From positions 50,217 to 114,216 of the forward strand of contig JAPPKS010000034.1 in the NCBI GenBank assembly GCA_028819845.1: 64,000 bases of DNA. The letters run 5' to 3'. This document shows, piece after piece, positions 8,778 to 16,641 of the stretch. The position numbers were made by a program, and so were the translations under genes. Below the pieces are notes generated by a model, which did not search any database, was not told the DNA's origin, and saw only the letters and a program-made list of their open reading frames with translations. Positions within the stretch are counted from its first letter, which is position 1, and the number at the start of each line of letters is the position of its first letter. The DNA comes from Candidatus Poribacteria bacterium. GTDB lineage: Bacteria > Poribacteria > WGA-4E > PCPOR2b.

Positions 8778-9455
8778 CTATTCCGGTGGGCAGGTCATGG
8801 GAACAAACCGAACGTCGCTAATCTTTTTACGCTCAAATCCGTGAACTGTTTTGCTAACAATTACCAAATCTTGATTGAAGTCGCCGACGGGAACCACCAT
8901 CCGCCCGCCCGCCGTTAACTGTTCGACGAGGTTGTCCGGCACTTTTTTTGGAGCAGCGGTAATGATTATCCGGTCAAAAGGCGCATGCTCTTCCCAACCG
9001 AAATATCCGTTACCGATTTTCTTGTGAATATTTTGATAGCCAAGTTTCGTTAGCCGCTTCCACGCAGCCTCCGCCAACTCAGGGATTATCTCAACAGTAT
9101 ATACCTCATCAATAATCTCCGCTAAAACCGCGGTCTGATAACCACAGCCGGTACCGATTTCAAGCACCTTTGATTCCGGATCTAGTCCGAGCTGGTCGGT
9201 CATGAGCGCAACAATGTACGGCTGAGACATTGTCTGTCCGCAGTCAATTGACAACGCATGATCTTCGTAAGCGCTGTCGATAGATTCGCGCTTCAGGAAC
9301 AGATGCCGCGGTACTTTCCTCATCGCTTCCAGAACATTGTTGTTTCTAATTCCACGCCTTTCAATCTGTGCGCGCACCATCTCTTCACGCAAGTGCGTAT
9401 AGGAATCCGCCGTGGAGTGGCTTGTATGCTTCTGCTGTTTGCCGCGGAAACGCAT
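8778..9455 (-). CDS. pcm: Protein-L-isoaspartate O-methyltransferase
   Basis: A cytoplasmic repair enzyme that methylates isoaspartyl residues of aged proteins with S-adenosylmethionine, starting their return to aspartate. The 225-aa length is typical. The family signature GQTMSQPY (residues 73-80) and the SAM motif VLEIGTGCGYQTAV (97-110) are intact, followed by VYTVEIIPELA (motif II) and the ITAAPKKVPDNLVEQL region. The first ~20 residues are extra and non-conserved; a GCAGGAG about 6 nt before ATG 9455 supports the long start. It sits between sppA and a small membrane-protein gene, all on the minus strand, possibly one transcript. Confidence 0.93.
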   Translation of the reverse strand: MRFRGKQQKHTSHSTADSYTHLREEMVRAQIERRGIRNNNVLEAMRKVPRHLFLKRESIDSAYEDHALSIDCGQTMSQPYIVALMTDQLGLDPESKVLEIGTGCGYQTAVLAEIIDEVYTVEIIPELAEAAWKRLTKLGYQNIHKKIGNGYFGWEEHAPFDRIIITAAPKKVPDNLVEQLTAGGRMVVPVGDFNQDLVIVSKTVHGFERKKISDVRFVPMTCPPE

Positions 9456-9609
9456 CGTAATCTCCTGCTTACATTCCGCTCTCGTAGGTGAATACGATTA
9501 ACTGCACGAATAGATTAAGCGTCCCAATAAGGAGCGTGATGGCAATGTTAGGCGATAGTCGTCAAAAATTATCGTACACACTATCCGTCCGATTAATCTT
9601 ACCCTGTAT

Positions 9610-11976
9610 TCAATCGTTGGCGGTTATCTGGTACGGCATTAGCAAAAATGTCCGATGCTTTGCGATGAGATCTACAACGGGAGAGAATTCCCAAAACATG
9701 TCCAGCGAGGCTGCCTCACGTAATTGAAGTGTTCTATAACCTGCATGAAAGGCGTGATAAAACTGCGACCACAGGCTCTGTTTTGGCAATCGGACGAGCT
9801 GAACCTCTCTGTGCGCTAGTCCGGCATGCTTTCGCGCAATTGAGAGCGCGTGCGCTAATCCGCCAAGCTCGTCAACAAGCCCATGTTCTTTCGCTTGCCT
9901 GCCTGTCCAGATGCGGCCCCGCCCCAAATTATCGACCGCTTCTTTTGCCATATTACGAGCGTTCGCCACTTTCTCTACGAACGCGTCGTAAATTTCTTGA
10001 ATCTGACGCTGCACGATAATGCGTTCTTCGGCTGGATAATCGCTGTTGTCAGTATAAAAGTCGGCGTGTTTTCCACGCTTGATTATCTCTTTATGAAGCC
10101 CAATCTTGTTGTAAAACCCTTTGAGGCTGTATTTCCCGCCGATTACGCCGATTGATCCTGTGATTGTGCCCGGTTCAGCAACGATCACGTCAGCGGGAAC
10201 AGCGATATAGTACCCTCCTGATCCGGCAACATCGCCCATTGAAACAATCAACGGCTTGACGGATTTCAGGCGAATTAGCTCCCGCCATATTCTATCTGCG
10301 GCTATGACCAACCCGCCGCCGCTATCAATGCGCAGCACGACCGCTTTGATTGAGGAATCTTTGCGCGTAGCTTTGATAGCTCGGGCGATGGTAGCAGCGC
10401 CCATGGTCTTTGATCCAGTGATTGGATCCGTGAAACTCTCGCCCGTCACCATCATTCCTTTTGCTTCGACGATAGCAATCTTCGGCGGCGGCGATTCCCA
10501 TTCGTAAGTGTATTCTTCAGTATTCAAATATGATTTTGCCTTCACCAAGCGGTGGCGCTTTCCTGTCAACGCTTTGGCAATATCCTTCAACTCATCCCGG
10601 TAGGCGAGCTCATCTACAAGTCCATTTTCCAACGCCTGTTTCGCGGTAAACGGCCCTCTATCTATGAGTTGCTTCACCTCTTCTTGGGCAAAATTGCGCC
10701 CTTCCGCTACTAATTGGGTCAACTGATCGTATAGGTCATCTAATATGGATTCTAGCATTTCGCGATGCGATTCTGACATATCCGTACGCGTGAAGAGATC
10801 GGACGCCGATTTGAATTCGCCGATGTGTTCTAAATCCGCGCGAACTCCAAGTTTGTCCAATACGCCTTTGTAGAACGAAACCTCGGATCGCAACCCAATC
10901 AAACGCACCTCGCCCGACGGGTGAAGCACAATTTTATCCGATACCGACGCCAGCAAGTAATTTCCGGTCGAACCGTTAATCATGTAACAGATTACCTTCT
11001 TTCCCGCCGACTGGAAATCTAAGATTATATCCCGCATCTCTTGTAGTCGTGCCAACCCGTAGTCACCGCCCCCGACTCTGATTAACGCCCCGGCAACCTC
11101 GGAATCCCGTTTCGCCGCCTTGAGCGTTTTTTCGATTTGACTCATACGCACGTCAAGGAAGACGTTTCGCCGCGTGTACCGCGTTGAGTGGAGTGCTTGG
11201 GAGAAGTGAAAATACCCCACCCCTTCTTGATGTTTTCCAACGTCGTCGAAACGGTTATACGTTCCCAACCCCATGTGCCCGATATTAAACCCGAAACGCA
11301 GATCGAAACTGCTGTCGTCGTTCAGGTTGCCCCGCAACGTTAACCCGTTGATAGGCCTCACCTCAAGCGCACAACTAAAATCAAGCCCGCTTACGTCCTC
11401 GACTTTACGTGCATCAATAGAGAACGTAATTCGTGAGGTATTTGGACGAAGCGCAATTCCGAAGTCATAAATTCTACCGAGTTTTTGACCTCGGAATCGG
11501 GGACGGTTGAGATCGCGTCCAATGGCGCCAACTGAAAGATATTGGCGGCGAAGCATCAATCCCAGAGACCATGACGAGAGCTTATCGTAGTCTTTATCCT
11601 CTGAATTCACCCAGCTATAACCAGTTCCCCAATATAAGGAACCGCTAAGGCGCCCTCCACTCGACAGCGTATACCGGTTGAAATCTATGTCATTCCCGGC
11701 GTTGGCAAATTCCATTCCGAAACCCGCTCTCGACGTAGAAATAAAAAAGGCATCATCGCCGACCGGATCACTTTGATAAGCCCGCAGGTAGTAGAGGTTA
11801 AAACCACGCCCCGTTCCTAAACCCGCCGGATTAAAAAACGACGCCAGCGCATCGTCGCTCACAGCAACAGAACTAGAAGGTAAGCGCGTGTTCACTTTCG
11901 GTGAGGCATCTACGGCAAATTGAGAGAGAAGAAATATCGTCAGTGAAGCATATATGAGAGTTCTCGTTTTATTCAA
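9610..11976 (-). CDS. sppA: SppA-type signal peptide peptidase fused to an N-terminal outer-membrane-like domain
   Basis: SppA is a membrane serine protease that digests cleaved signal peptides using a Ser-Lys dyad formed across two repeats. Both halves are present: K389 (GEFKSASDLF) in the first repeat and S586 (GDVAGSGGYY) in the second. The odd part is the N-terminus. After a signal peptide (LNKTRTLIYASLTIFLLSQF) come ~250 residues with LPSSSVAVSDDALASFFNPA and GFNLYYLRAY, typical of PorV/UPF0164-like outer-membrane beta-barrels, with alternating amphipathic strands. AGGAAG at 11985-11990, 8 nt before TTG 11976, decides this start (788 aa); the frame is open to 12024. Standard 67-kDa SppA is ~600 aa and lacks this domain. 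The peptidase call is confident; the barrel is inferred from sequence pattern. Confidence 0.87.
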   Translation of the reverse strand: MNKTRTLIYASLTIFLLSQFAVDASPKVNTRLPSSSVAVSDDALASFFNPAGLGTGRGFNLYYLRAYQSDPVGDDAFFISTSRAGFGMEFANAGNDIDFNRYTLSSGGRLSGSLYWGTGYSWVNSEDKDYDKLSSWSLGLMLRRQYLSVGAIGRDLNRPRFRGQKLGRIYDFGIALRPNTSRITFSIDARKVEDVSGLDFSCALEVRPINGLTLRGNLNDDSSFDLRFGFNIGHMGLGTYNRFDDVGKHQEGVGYFHFSQALHSTRYTRRNVFLDVRMSQIEKTLKAAKRDSEVAGALIRVGGGDYGLARLQEMRDIILDFQSAGKKVICYMINGSTGNYLLASVSDKIVLHPSGEVRLIGLRSEVSFYKGVLDKLGVRADLEHIGEFKSASDLFTRTDMSESHREMLESILDDLYDQLTQLVAEGRNFAQEEVKQLIDRGPFTAKQALENGLVDELAYRDELKDIAKALTGKRHRLVKAKSYLNTEEYTYEWESPPPKIAIVEAKGMMVTGESFTDPITGSKTMGAATIARAIKATRKDSSIKAVVLRIDSGGGLVIAADRIWRELIRLKSVKPLIVSMGDVAGSGGYYIAVPADVIVAEPGTITGSIGVIGGKYSLKGFYNKIGLHKEIIKRGKHADFYTDNSDYPAEERIIVQRQIQEIYDAFVEKVANARNMAKEAVDNLGRGRIWTGRQAKEHGLVDELGGLAHALSIARKHAGLAHREVQLVRLPKQSLWSQFYHAFHAGYRTLQLREAASLDMFWEFSPVVDLIAKHRTFLLMPYQITAND

Positions 11977-12335
11977 ATACAGCTCTTCCTGATGATTGAC
12001 GATGTACACGTCGTTTGCGTCCAAATCTTACCGACCCCGGCGTCTGGCCACTGTTTTTTGTGGCATTATATCACCAAAGCGTTCTCCAAGCAATCCAAAA
12101 AAAGTAGTATCCGCACGCCCTGTGCCGTAGTCATAAAGTAGTAAGCACGCTCCTTGTGCCGTAAAAAACTCACAGCACGGGACGCAAATCCGCCACTATG
12201 CGTTGAACCTTCGATTGTCACTATCCCTCTGGAAATCCAATTGACAATTCTCACACGACTCGTTATAATTTTGCGGATTAACTTCAAGAGCAAGGGTTTT
12301 CAATAGTTCGTAGCACCTATCGGAAGAGGGCCTTA
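11977..12335. other. Divergent sppA/argJ spacer
   Basis: About 360 bp between two divergent genes. It contains a GTAGTAAGCACGCTCCTTGTGCCGT phrase (~12129-12154) related to the palindromic repeat at 29300-29323. The 75-codon frame on the minus strand at 12066-12293 has no recognisable product. Promoters for both genes should lie here, but none matches consensus well enough to call. Confidence 0.5.
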
Positions 12336-13541
12336 ATGAAACACATAGAAGGCGGAATCACGGCGGTGCCGGGAATTCGCGCATCGGGTGTACACGCCGG
12401 ACTGAAACCGGACAACCAAAAAGATGTTGCCTTAATTGCTGCCGACGCACCTGCGGTTGCGGCGGGCGTTTTCACAAAGAATCGTGTCTGCGCCCCTGTC
12501 GTTTTGGCGTGCCGCGAACATCTCAATGACCAAACAGCGCAAGCGATTGTCATCAACAGCAAGAATGCTAATGCATGTACGGGCGGCCTCGGATTAGCCA
12601 ATGCGCGGCAGATGACCGCGTTGACTGGAATCGCGCTCGGCATCGATCCAAGCCTCGTGTTAGTCGCGTCGACGGGTGTTATCGGCGTGCAGTTGCCAAT
12701 GGACAAAATCGACAACGGAATTCGTCTCGCAGCGGGGACACTGCGGCCTGATAATGGACATGACGCCGCCCTCGCAATCATGACAACCGATACCGTCCCC
12801 AAGGAGTTTGCGGTTGAGATTGAGATTGCAGGAAAAAAGGCCAGAATCGGCGGTATGACGAAAGGCGCAGGGATGATTGCTCCGCACCTCGCCACCATGC
12901 TCGGTTTTCTAATGACGGATGCGAACATCTCCGCTGAACCGTTGCAGACTGCGCTGCGCGAAGCTGTTTCAAAATCTTTCAACCGCATCACGGTCGATTC
13001 GGACAGCAGCACGAACGATACTGTGCTCATTTTGGCGACCGGATCCGCAGGAAATCCAATCATATCAAACGTTGATAGCGAAGATTATGACCAATTTCAA
13101 AAAGGTTTGGATTTCGCTTGTATAGAGTTAGCGAAAATGATCGCACGAGACGGGGAGGGCGCAACAAAATTAATTGAAGTAATTGTCAAAGGTGCGAAGG
13201 ACGAAGTCGAAGGAGAGATGGTAGCCCGCGCAATCGCTGAGTCGCCGCTCGTAAAGACCGCAGTTTTTGGAGCGGATCCGAATTGGGGTAGGATTTTGAT
13301 GGCGATTGGAAAATCGGAAGCAGAATTCGACCCGTATCAGGTTGACGTGTGGCTCAACGGCTACCAGCTAGTCAAGCACGGCATGGACGCGGGCTTCGAT
13401 GAGGAGAAGGCAACTAATCTTTTCGCCAGGGACACCGTGGCAATTGATGTCGATTTGAACGCTGGAGATGCGGCCGTCACCATGTGGACGTGCGACTATT
13501 CTTACGATTATATTCGCATTAACGCAGACTACCGAACTTGA
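12336..13541 (+). CDS. argJ: Bifunctional ornithine/glutamate N-acetyltransferase ArgJ
   Basis: Catalyses the transacetylation between N-acetylornithine and glutamate in arginine biosynthesis and, in bifunctional forms, also makes N-acetylglutamate from acetyl-CoA. The 401-aa protein carries the autocleavage site KGAGMIAPHLATMLGF, with T187 as the residue that becomes the nucleophile of the beta chain. The oxyanion-hole motif STGVIG (112-117) and SKNANACTG (75-83) are also present. The C-terminus NADYRT matches the family ending. GAGGG precedes the ATG at normal distance. It is followed 100 nt later by argB on the same strand, giving consecutive arginine steps; argC and argD are not in the window. 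Whether it is mono- or bifunctional cannot be told from sequence by eye. Confidence 0.95.
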   Translation: MKHIEGGITAVPGIRASGVHAGLKPDNQKDVALIAADAPAVAAGVFTKNRVCAPVVLACREHLNDQTAQAIVINSKNANACTGGLGLANARQMTALTGIALGIDPSLVLVASTGVIGVQLPMDKIDNGIRLAAGTLRPDNGHDAALAIMTTDTVPKEFAVEIEIAGKKARIGGMTKGAGMIAPHLATMLGFLMTDANISAEPLQTALREAVSKSFNRITVDSDSSTNDTVLILATGSAGNPIISNVDSEDYDQFQKGLDFACIELAKMIARDGEGATKLIEVIVKGAKDEVEGEMVARAIAESPLVKTAVFGADPNWGRILMAIGKSEAEFDPYQVDVWLNGYQLVKHGMDAGFDEEKATNLFARDTVAIDVDLNAGDAAVTMWTCDYSYDYIRINADYRT

Positions 13542-13640
13542 CGGCCAGCGGGCAACGACCGGCGGTAAGTAAAAAAACACATCACTAGAAAATCATGAAC
13601 TCCCAATTAACTCAGGTATGACGGATATTGGAGCACAGAG

Positions 13641-14552
13641 ATGGATGAACTCGTAAAAAAAGCAGATATCCTGATTGAGGCGTTGCCGTACATCCGCCGA
13701 TTTTCGGGAAAGACAATCGTGATTAAGTATGGCGGCTCTGCGATGGAGCAGGAATCGCTCAAGCACAGCGTCATGCAGGACATCGTATTATTGAAATACA
13801 TCGGCATGCAACCTGTCGTTGTCCATGGCGGCGGCGCCCAAATTAGCGGGTGGATGAAGCGGATTGGCAAAGAAGCTGAGTTTGTGCAGGGGCTGCGGGT
13901 TACGGATCGAGAAACCATCGAGATCGCTGAAATGGTGTTAGCCGGCGCAATTAACAAGGAAATCGTTTCACTTATTAATCAGCATGGCGGGAGCGCAGTC
14001 GGACTCTGTGGAAAAGATGCCAACCTTATCCGCGCATCAAAACATGTCGCCCGCATCGTCGATGAGCATGGCGGCGCATCAACTGTCGATCTCGGCTTTG
14101 TAGGCGATATTGTAAAGGTAAACCCTGAAGTTATAATCGCACTGGATCAGGCGGGGTATGTCCCCGTGATTGCACCAAGCGGTGTTGGGGAAGATGGCTG
14201 CACGTATAACATCAATGCTGATATCACCGCGGGGGAAATTGCGGCGGCGCTTCAGGCTGAAAAACTCATCCTGCTGACAAATCAGCGGGGCATCCTACGG
14301 CAGATGGACGACGAGGCGACGCTAATTTCGACAATTAAAGTTGATGATATTGAGCAGCTAATCGCCGCCGGTGTCATCAGCAGCGGTATGCTGCCAAAAG
14401 TCGAAGCCTGCGTCACAGCGCTCAAATGCGGCGTCAAGAAGACGCACATTATTGACGGCAGAATCAGCCACGCAATATTGCTGGAAGTCTTTACTTCAGA
14501 AGGAATCGGTACAGAAATTATCGCCAGTGACCAGGATACGACAGACCGCTAA
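13641..14552 (+). CDS. argB: Acetylglutamate kinase
   Basis: Phosphorylates N-acetylglutamate with ATP, the second step of arginine synthesis, in the cytoplasm. The 303-aa protein has the amino-acid-kinase motifs KYGGSAM (29-35), VVVHGGGAQI (59-68) and the C-terminal ATP-site region with GVISSGMLPKVEA. An N-terminal helix of the KADILIEALPYIRRF type (residues 8-22) is the feature of arginine-inhibited hexameric enzymes, so feedback inhibition by arginine is likely (inference). GGAG lies 7 nt before the ATG. It follows argJ directly and ends near a heptamer satellite. Confidence 0.95.
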   Translation: MDELVKKADILIEALPYIRRFSGKTIVIKYGGSAMEQESLKHSVMQDIVLLKYIGMQPVVVHGGGAQISGWMKRIGKEAEFVQGLRVTDRETIEIAEMVLAGAINKEIVSLINQHGGSAVGLCGKDANLIRASKHVARIVDEHGGASTVDLGFVGDIVKVNPEVIIALDQAGYVPVIAPSGVGEDGCTYNINADITAGEIAAALQAEKLILLTNQRGILRQMDDEATLISTIKVDDIEQLIAAGVISSGMLPKVEACVTALKCGVKKTHIIDGRISHAILLEVFTSEGIGTEIIASDQDTTDR

Positions 14553-14627
14553 CCACAGGCCGCCGCTCTCTCTTGTGGCTCAACTGTCGTCCGAAAACGA
14601 GTACGTCCCCGACCTTACCCCTTACGT

Positions 14628-14742
14628 ATTACTCATTACTCATTACTCATTACTCATTACTCATTACTCATTACGCTTTACTCATTACGCATTACTCATT
14701 ACTCATTACGCTTTACTCATTACGCTTTACTCATTATTCATT
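14628..14742. repeat. Heptamer satellite (TTACTCA)n
   Basis: About 16 tandem 7-bp units, mostly TTACTCA with TTACGCT and TTACGCA variants, between the convergent ends of argB and the permease gene. Because 7 is not a multiple of 3, all frames read the same YSLLITH pattern, which explains spurious open frames here. The right end supplies the final codons and stop of the permease gene. Confidence 0.9.
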
Positions 14743-15506
14743 ACCTCCCTCCCACTCCCGCCTTGAAACTTCAGCGATAAAATAACAAGACAGATAGAAT
14801 TCAACAGCAGCAGCGTTGATAAGGCATTGAGCTCCGGCGTGATTCCAAACTTTAGCGTCGAGTAGACACGAACGGGTAAGGTCGTGTAGCCGACCCCTGC
14901 CGTAAAGAATGTGATCACAAAATCGTCAATTGACAACGTAAACGCCAGCAGCGCGCCGCCAACGACACCCGGTGCAATGAGCAGTAGGGTAATATGCCGG
15001 AACGTGTTCCATCTATTCGCGCCGAGATCCAACGCAGCTTCCTCGAAGGACCTGTCAAATCCCTTCAGTCGTGCACGAACGACAATCAAAACATACGAGG
15101 TACTGAACGCAACGTGCGCTACAACAATCGAAACGAGTCCTAGTGGAAGGTGAACCTGAACGTAAAACGTCAAGAGCGCAATTGCCATCACAATGTCCGG
15201 TATGATAATCGGCAGGAAGAGCGCTCTCGTCAGGGCAAGTCGAAACGGAAAACGGTACCGCTCAACGGCAAATGCCGCCATCGTTCCAATAATTGTTGCG
15301 ATGGCGGTTGAACACCCCGCTACAATGAGGCTGATCCGGCAGGCGTGCCACAAGTCGCGGTTTTTAAACAGCTTTGCGTACCAACTCAGTGGTCCCCAAG
15401 CCGCAGTTGGTTCAGAGGTGTTGAACGAGAAAACGATTAACGTCAAAATTGGCGCGTAAAGAAACAGAAAAATCAATACAACATTAAGTTCAAGCAGCCG
15501 TTTCAT
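14727..15506 (-). CDS. Spermidine/putrescine-type ABC transporter permease (PotC-like)
   Basis: A 259-aa inner-membrane permease with six predicted helices, of the PotC subfamily of binding-protein-dependent importers for polyamines. The EAA loop that contacts the ATPase is clear at residues 155-174 (EEAALDLGANRWNTFRHITL). The N-terminal FLYAPILTLIVFSFN and the C-terminal TLPVRVYSTLKFG are typical for PotC. No potA, potB or potD is adjacent: the upstream neighbour, 76 nt away, is a MoxR ATPase gene. The last residues (REVMNNE) and the TAA are read from the heptamer satellite, so the original C-terminus may have been replaced. The 3' end faces argB. Substrate assignment is by family only. Confidence 0.88.
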   Translation of the reverse strand: MKRLLELNVVLIFLFLYAPILTLIVFSFNTSEPTAAWGPLSWYAKLFKNRDLWHACRISLIVAGCSTAIATIIGTMAAFAVERYRFPFRLALTRALFLPIIIPDIVMAIALLTFYVQVHLPLGLVSIVVAHVAFSTSYVLIVVRARLKGFDRSFEEAALDLGANRWNTFRHITLLLIAPGVVGGALLAFTLSIDDFVITFFTAGVGYTTLPVRVYSTLKFGITPELNALSTLLLLNSICLVILSLKFQGGSGREVMNNE

Positions 15507-15582
15507 AATGTTGAACCAACGATTCCTTTAGCGGGCCGCGAGCCGCAATAAAGCCGCGCATGCTGCCGCAAAACCTTCCCGC

Positions 15583-16560
15583 TTACGGCACTTCCACTTC
15601 GCTAAAGATTTTCGAGACAATATCCTCGGAGGTCATCTCTTCTGCTTCCGCTTCGTAAGTGATGATAACTCGATGCCGCAGCACATCCATTCCGATTGAC
15701 TTGACATCTTGAGGCGTGACGTAACCTCTCCCCCGTATAAAAGCATGCGCTTTGGCAGCTATGGTCAAATAGATGGTTGCGCGCGGGGAAGCGCCGTATG
15801 CGATGAGCCGGTCCAAGTCGCCAAGGCTATCGTAGGATGCCGGTTCCCTAGTGGCAAATACTAAGTCAATGATGTAGTTCTTGATTTTCTCGTCCAGATA
15901 TATTTCGTCGACAACTTTCCTCGCGGCGAGGATATCCGCTGGCGATATAACCGCGTCAATGTCGAGGTTTGTGCTTGTGACAGCCATCCTCTCCATTATC
16001 TCCCGTTCCTCTTCCCGGCTAGGATAACCGATATTCAGCTTGAGCATAAATCGATCGACTTGGGCTTCCGGCAGTGGGTACGTACCCTCTTGCTCAATAG
16101 GATTTTGCGTCGCCAATACCAAAAACGGCTCGTCGAGTTGAAAGGTCGTCTCACCAATCGTTACCTGCTTCTCCTGCATGGCTTCTAGGAGTGCGCTTTG
16201 GACCTTTGCGGGCGCCCTGTTGATTTCATCGGCTAATATAATATTGGCAAAGATAGGGCCTTTTTTTGTGATGAACGAGCTGTCTCTTGGGTCAAAAACA
16301 AGCGTGCCAATTACATCGGCAGGTAGGAGGTCAGGTGTAAATTGGATGCGCTGGAACTTTGTTTCGATCGCCCGCGACAGCGTCTTGACAGACAGTGTTT
16401 TCGCTAAACCCGGCACGCCTTCCAAAAGCACATGTCCGTTGGCTAACATCCCAATCAGCAACCGTTCTATTAAATACTTCTGTCCAACGATGGTTTTCCC
16501 GATTTCATCTTCAATGCGATGAACAAAAACACTCTCTTTTTCAACTTTCTCATTTATCAC
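15583..16560 (-). CDS. MoxR-family AAA+ ATPase
   Basis: A 325-aa AAA+ ATPase of the MoxR group, cytosolic hexamers thought to act as chaperones for vWA-domain partners. Walker A is GVPGLAKT (residues 48-55), Walker B IILADE (107-112), sensor 1 ATQN (150-153) and an arginine-finger region EAQVDRF (165-171). The lid domain with SPRATIYL and RGYVTPQDVK is complete. The usual partner, a DUF58 protein, lies 10 kb away on the plus strand at 4312-5202 instead of next door. It is followed by an unrelated-looking permease gene and preceded by the C25 peptidase gene on the same strand, so it may share transcription with either. The family is certain; the client is unknown. Confidence 0.93.
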   Translation of the reverse strand: MINEKVEKESVFVHRIEDEIGKTIVGQKYLIERLLIGMLANGHVLLEGVPGLAKTLSVKTLSRAIETKFQRIQFTPDLLPADVIGTLVFDPRDSSFITKKGPIFANIILADEINRAPAKVQSALLEAMQEKQVTIGETTFQLDEPFLVLATQNPIEQEGTYPLPEAQVDRFMLKLNIGYPSREEEREIMERMAVTSTNLDIDAVISPADILAARKVVDEIYLDEKIKNYIIDLVFATREPASYDSLGDLDRLIAYGASPRATIYLTIAAKAHAFIRGRGYVTPQDVKSIGMDVLRHRVIITYEAEAEEMTSEDIVSKIFSEVEVP

Positions 16561-16641
16561 TGTATAATATCACCCCCAAAATCTGGCGCCCGTTAAGTTA
16601 TGTGACACCTTGGACCGCCGAAACGCTAAAGAGGTTTTACA

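Noticed and set aside
9480-9600. Hydrophobic 30-residue frame (NIAITLLIGTLNLFVQLIVF) before pcm on the minus strand
   Set aside because: No start codon, an in-frame stop just upstream and no family match; it may be a relic, but support is too thin.
12066-12293. 75-codon minus-strand frame between sppA and argJ
   Set aside because: Contains a palindromic repeat and no recognisable protein sequence.
14628-14742. Tandem repeats considered as a CRISPR array
   Set aside because: Units are 7 bp with no spacers and no cas genes nearby.
14371-14785. Two open frames rich in YSLLITHY repeats
   Set aside because: They are translations of the 7-bp satellite and the tail of argB in other frames, not proteins.
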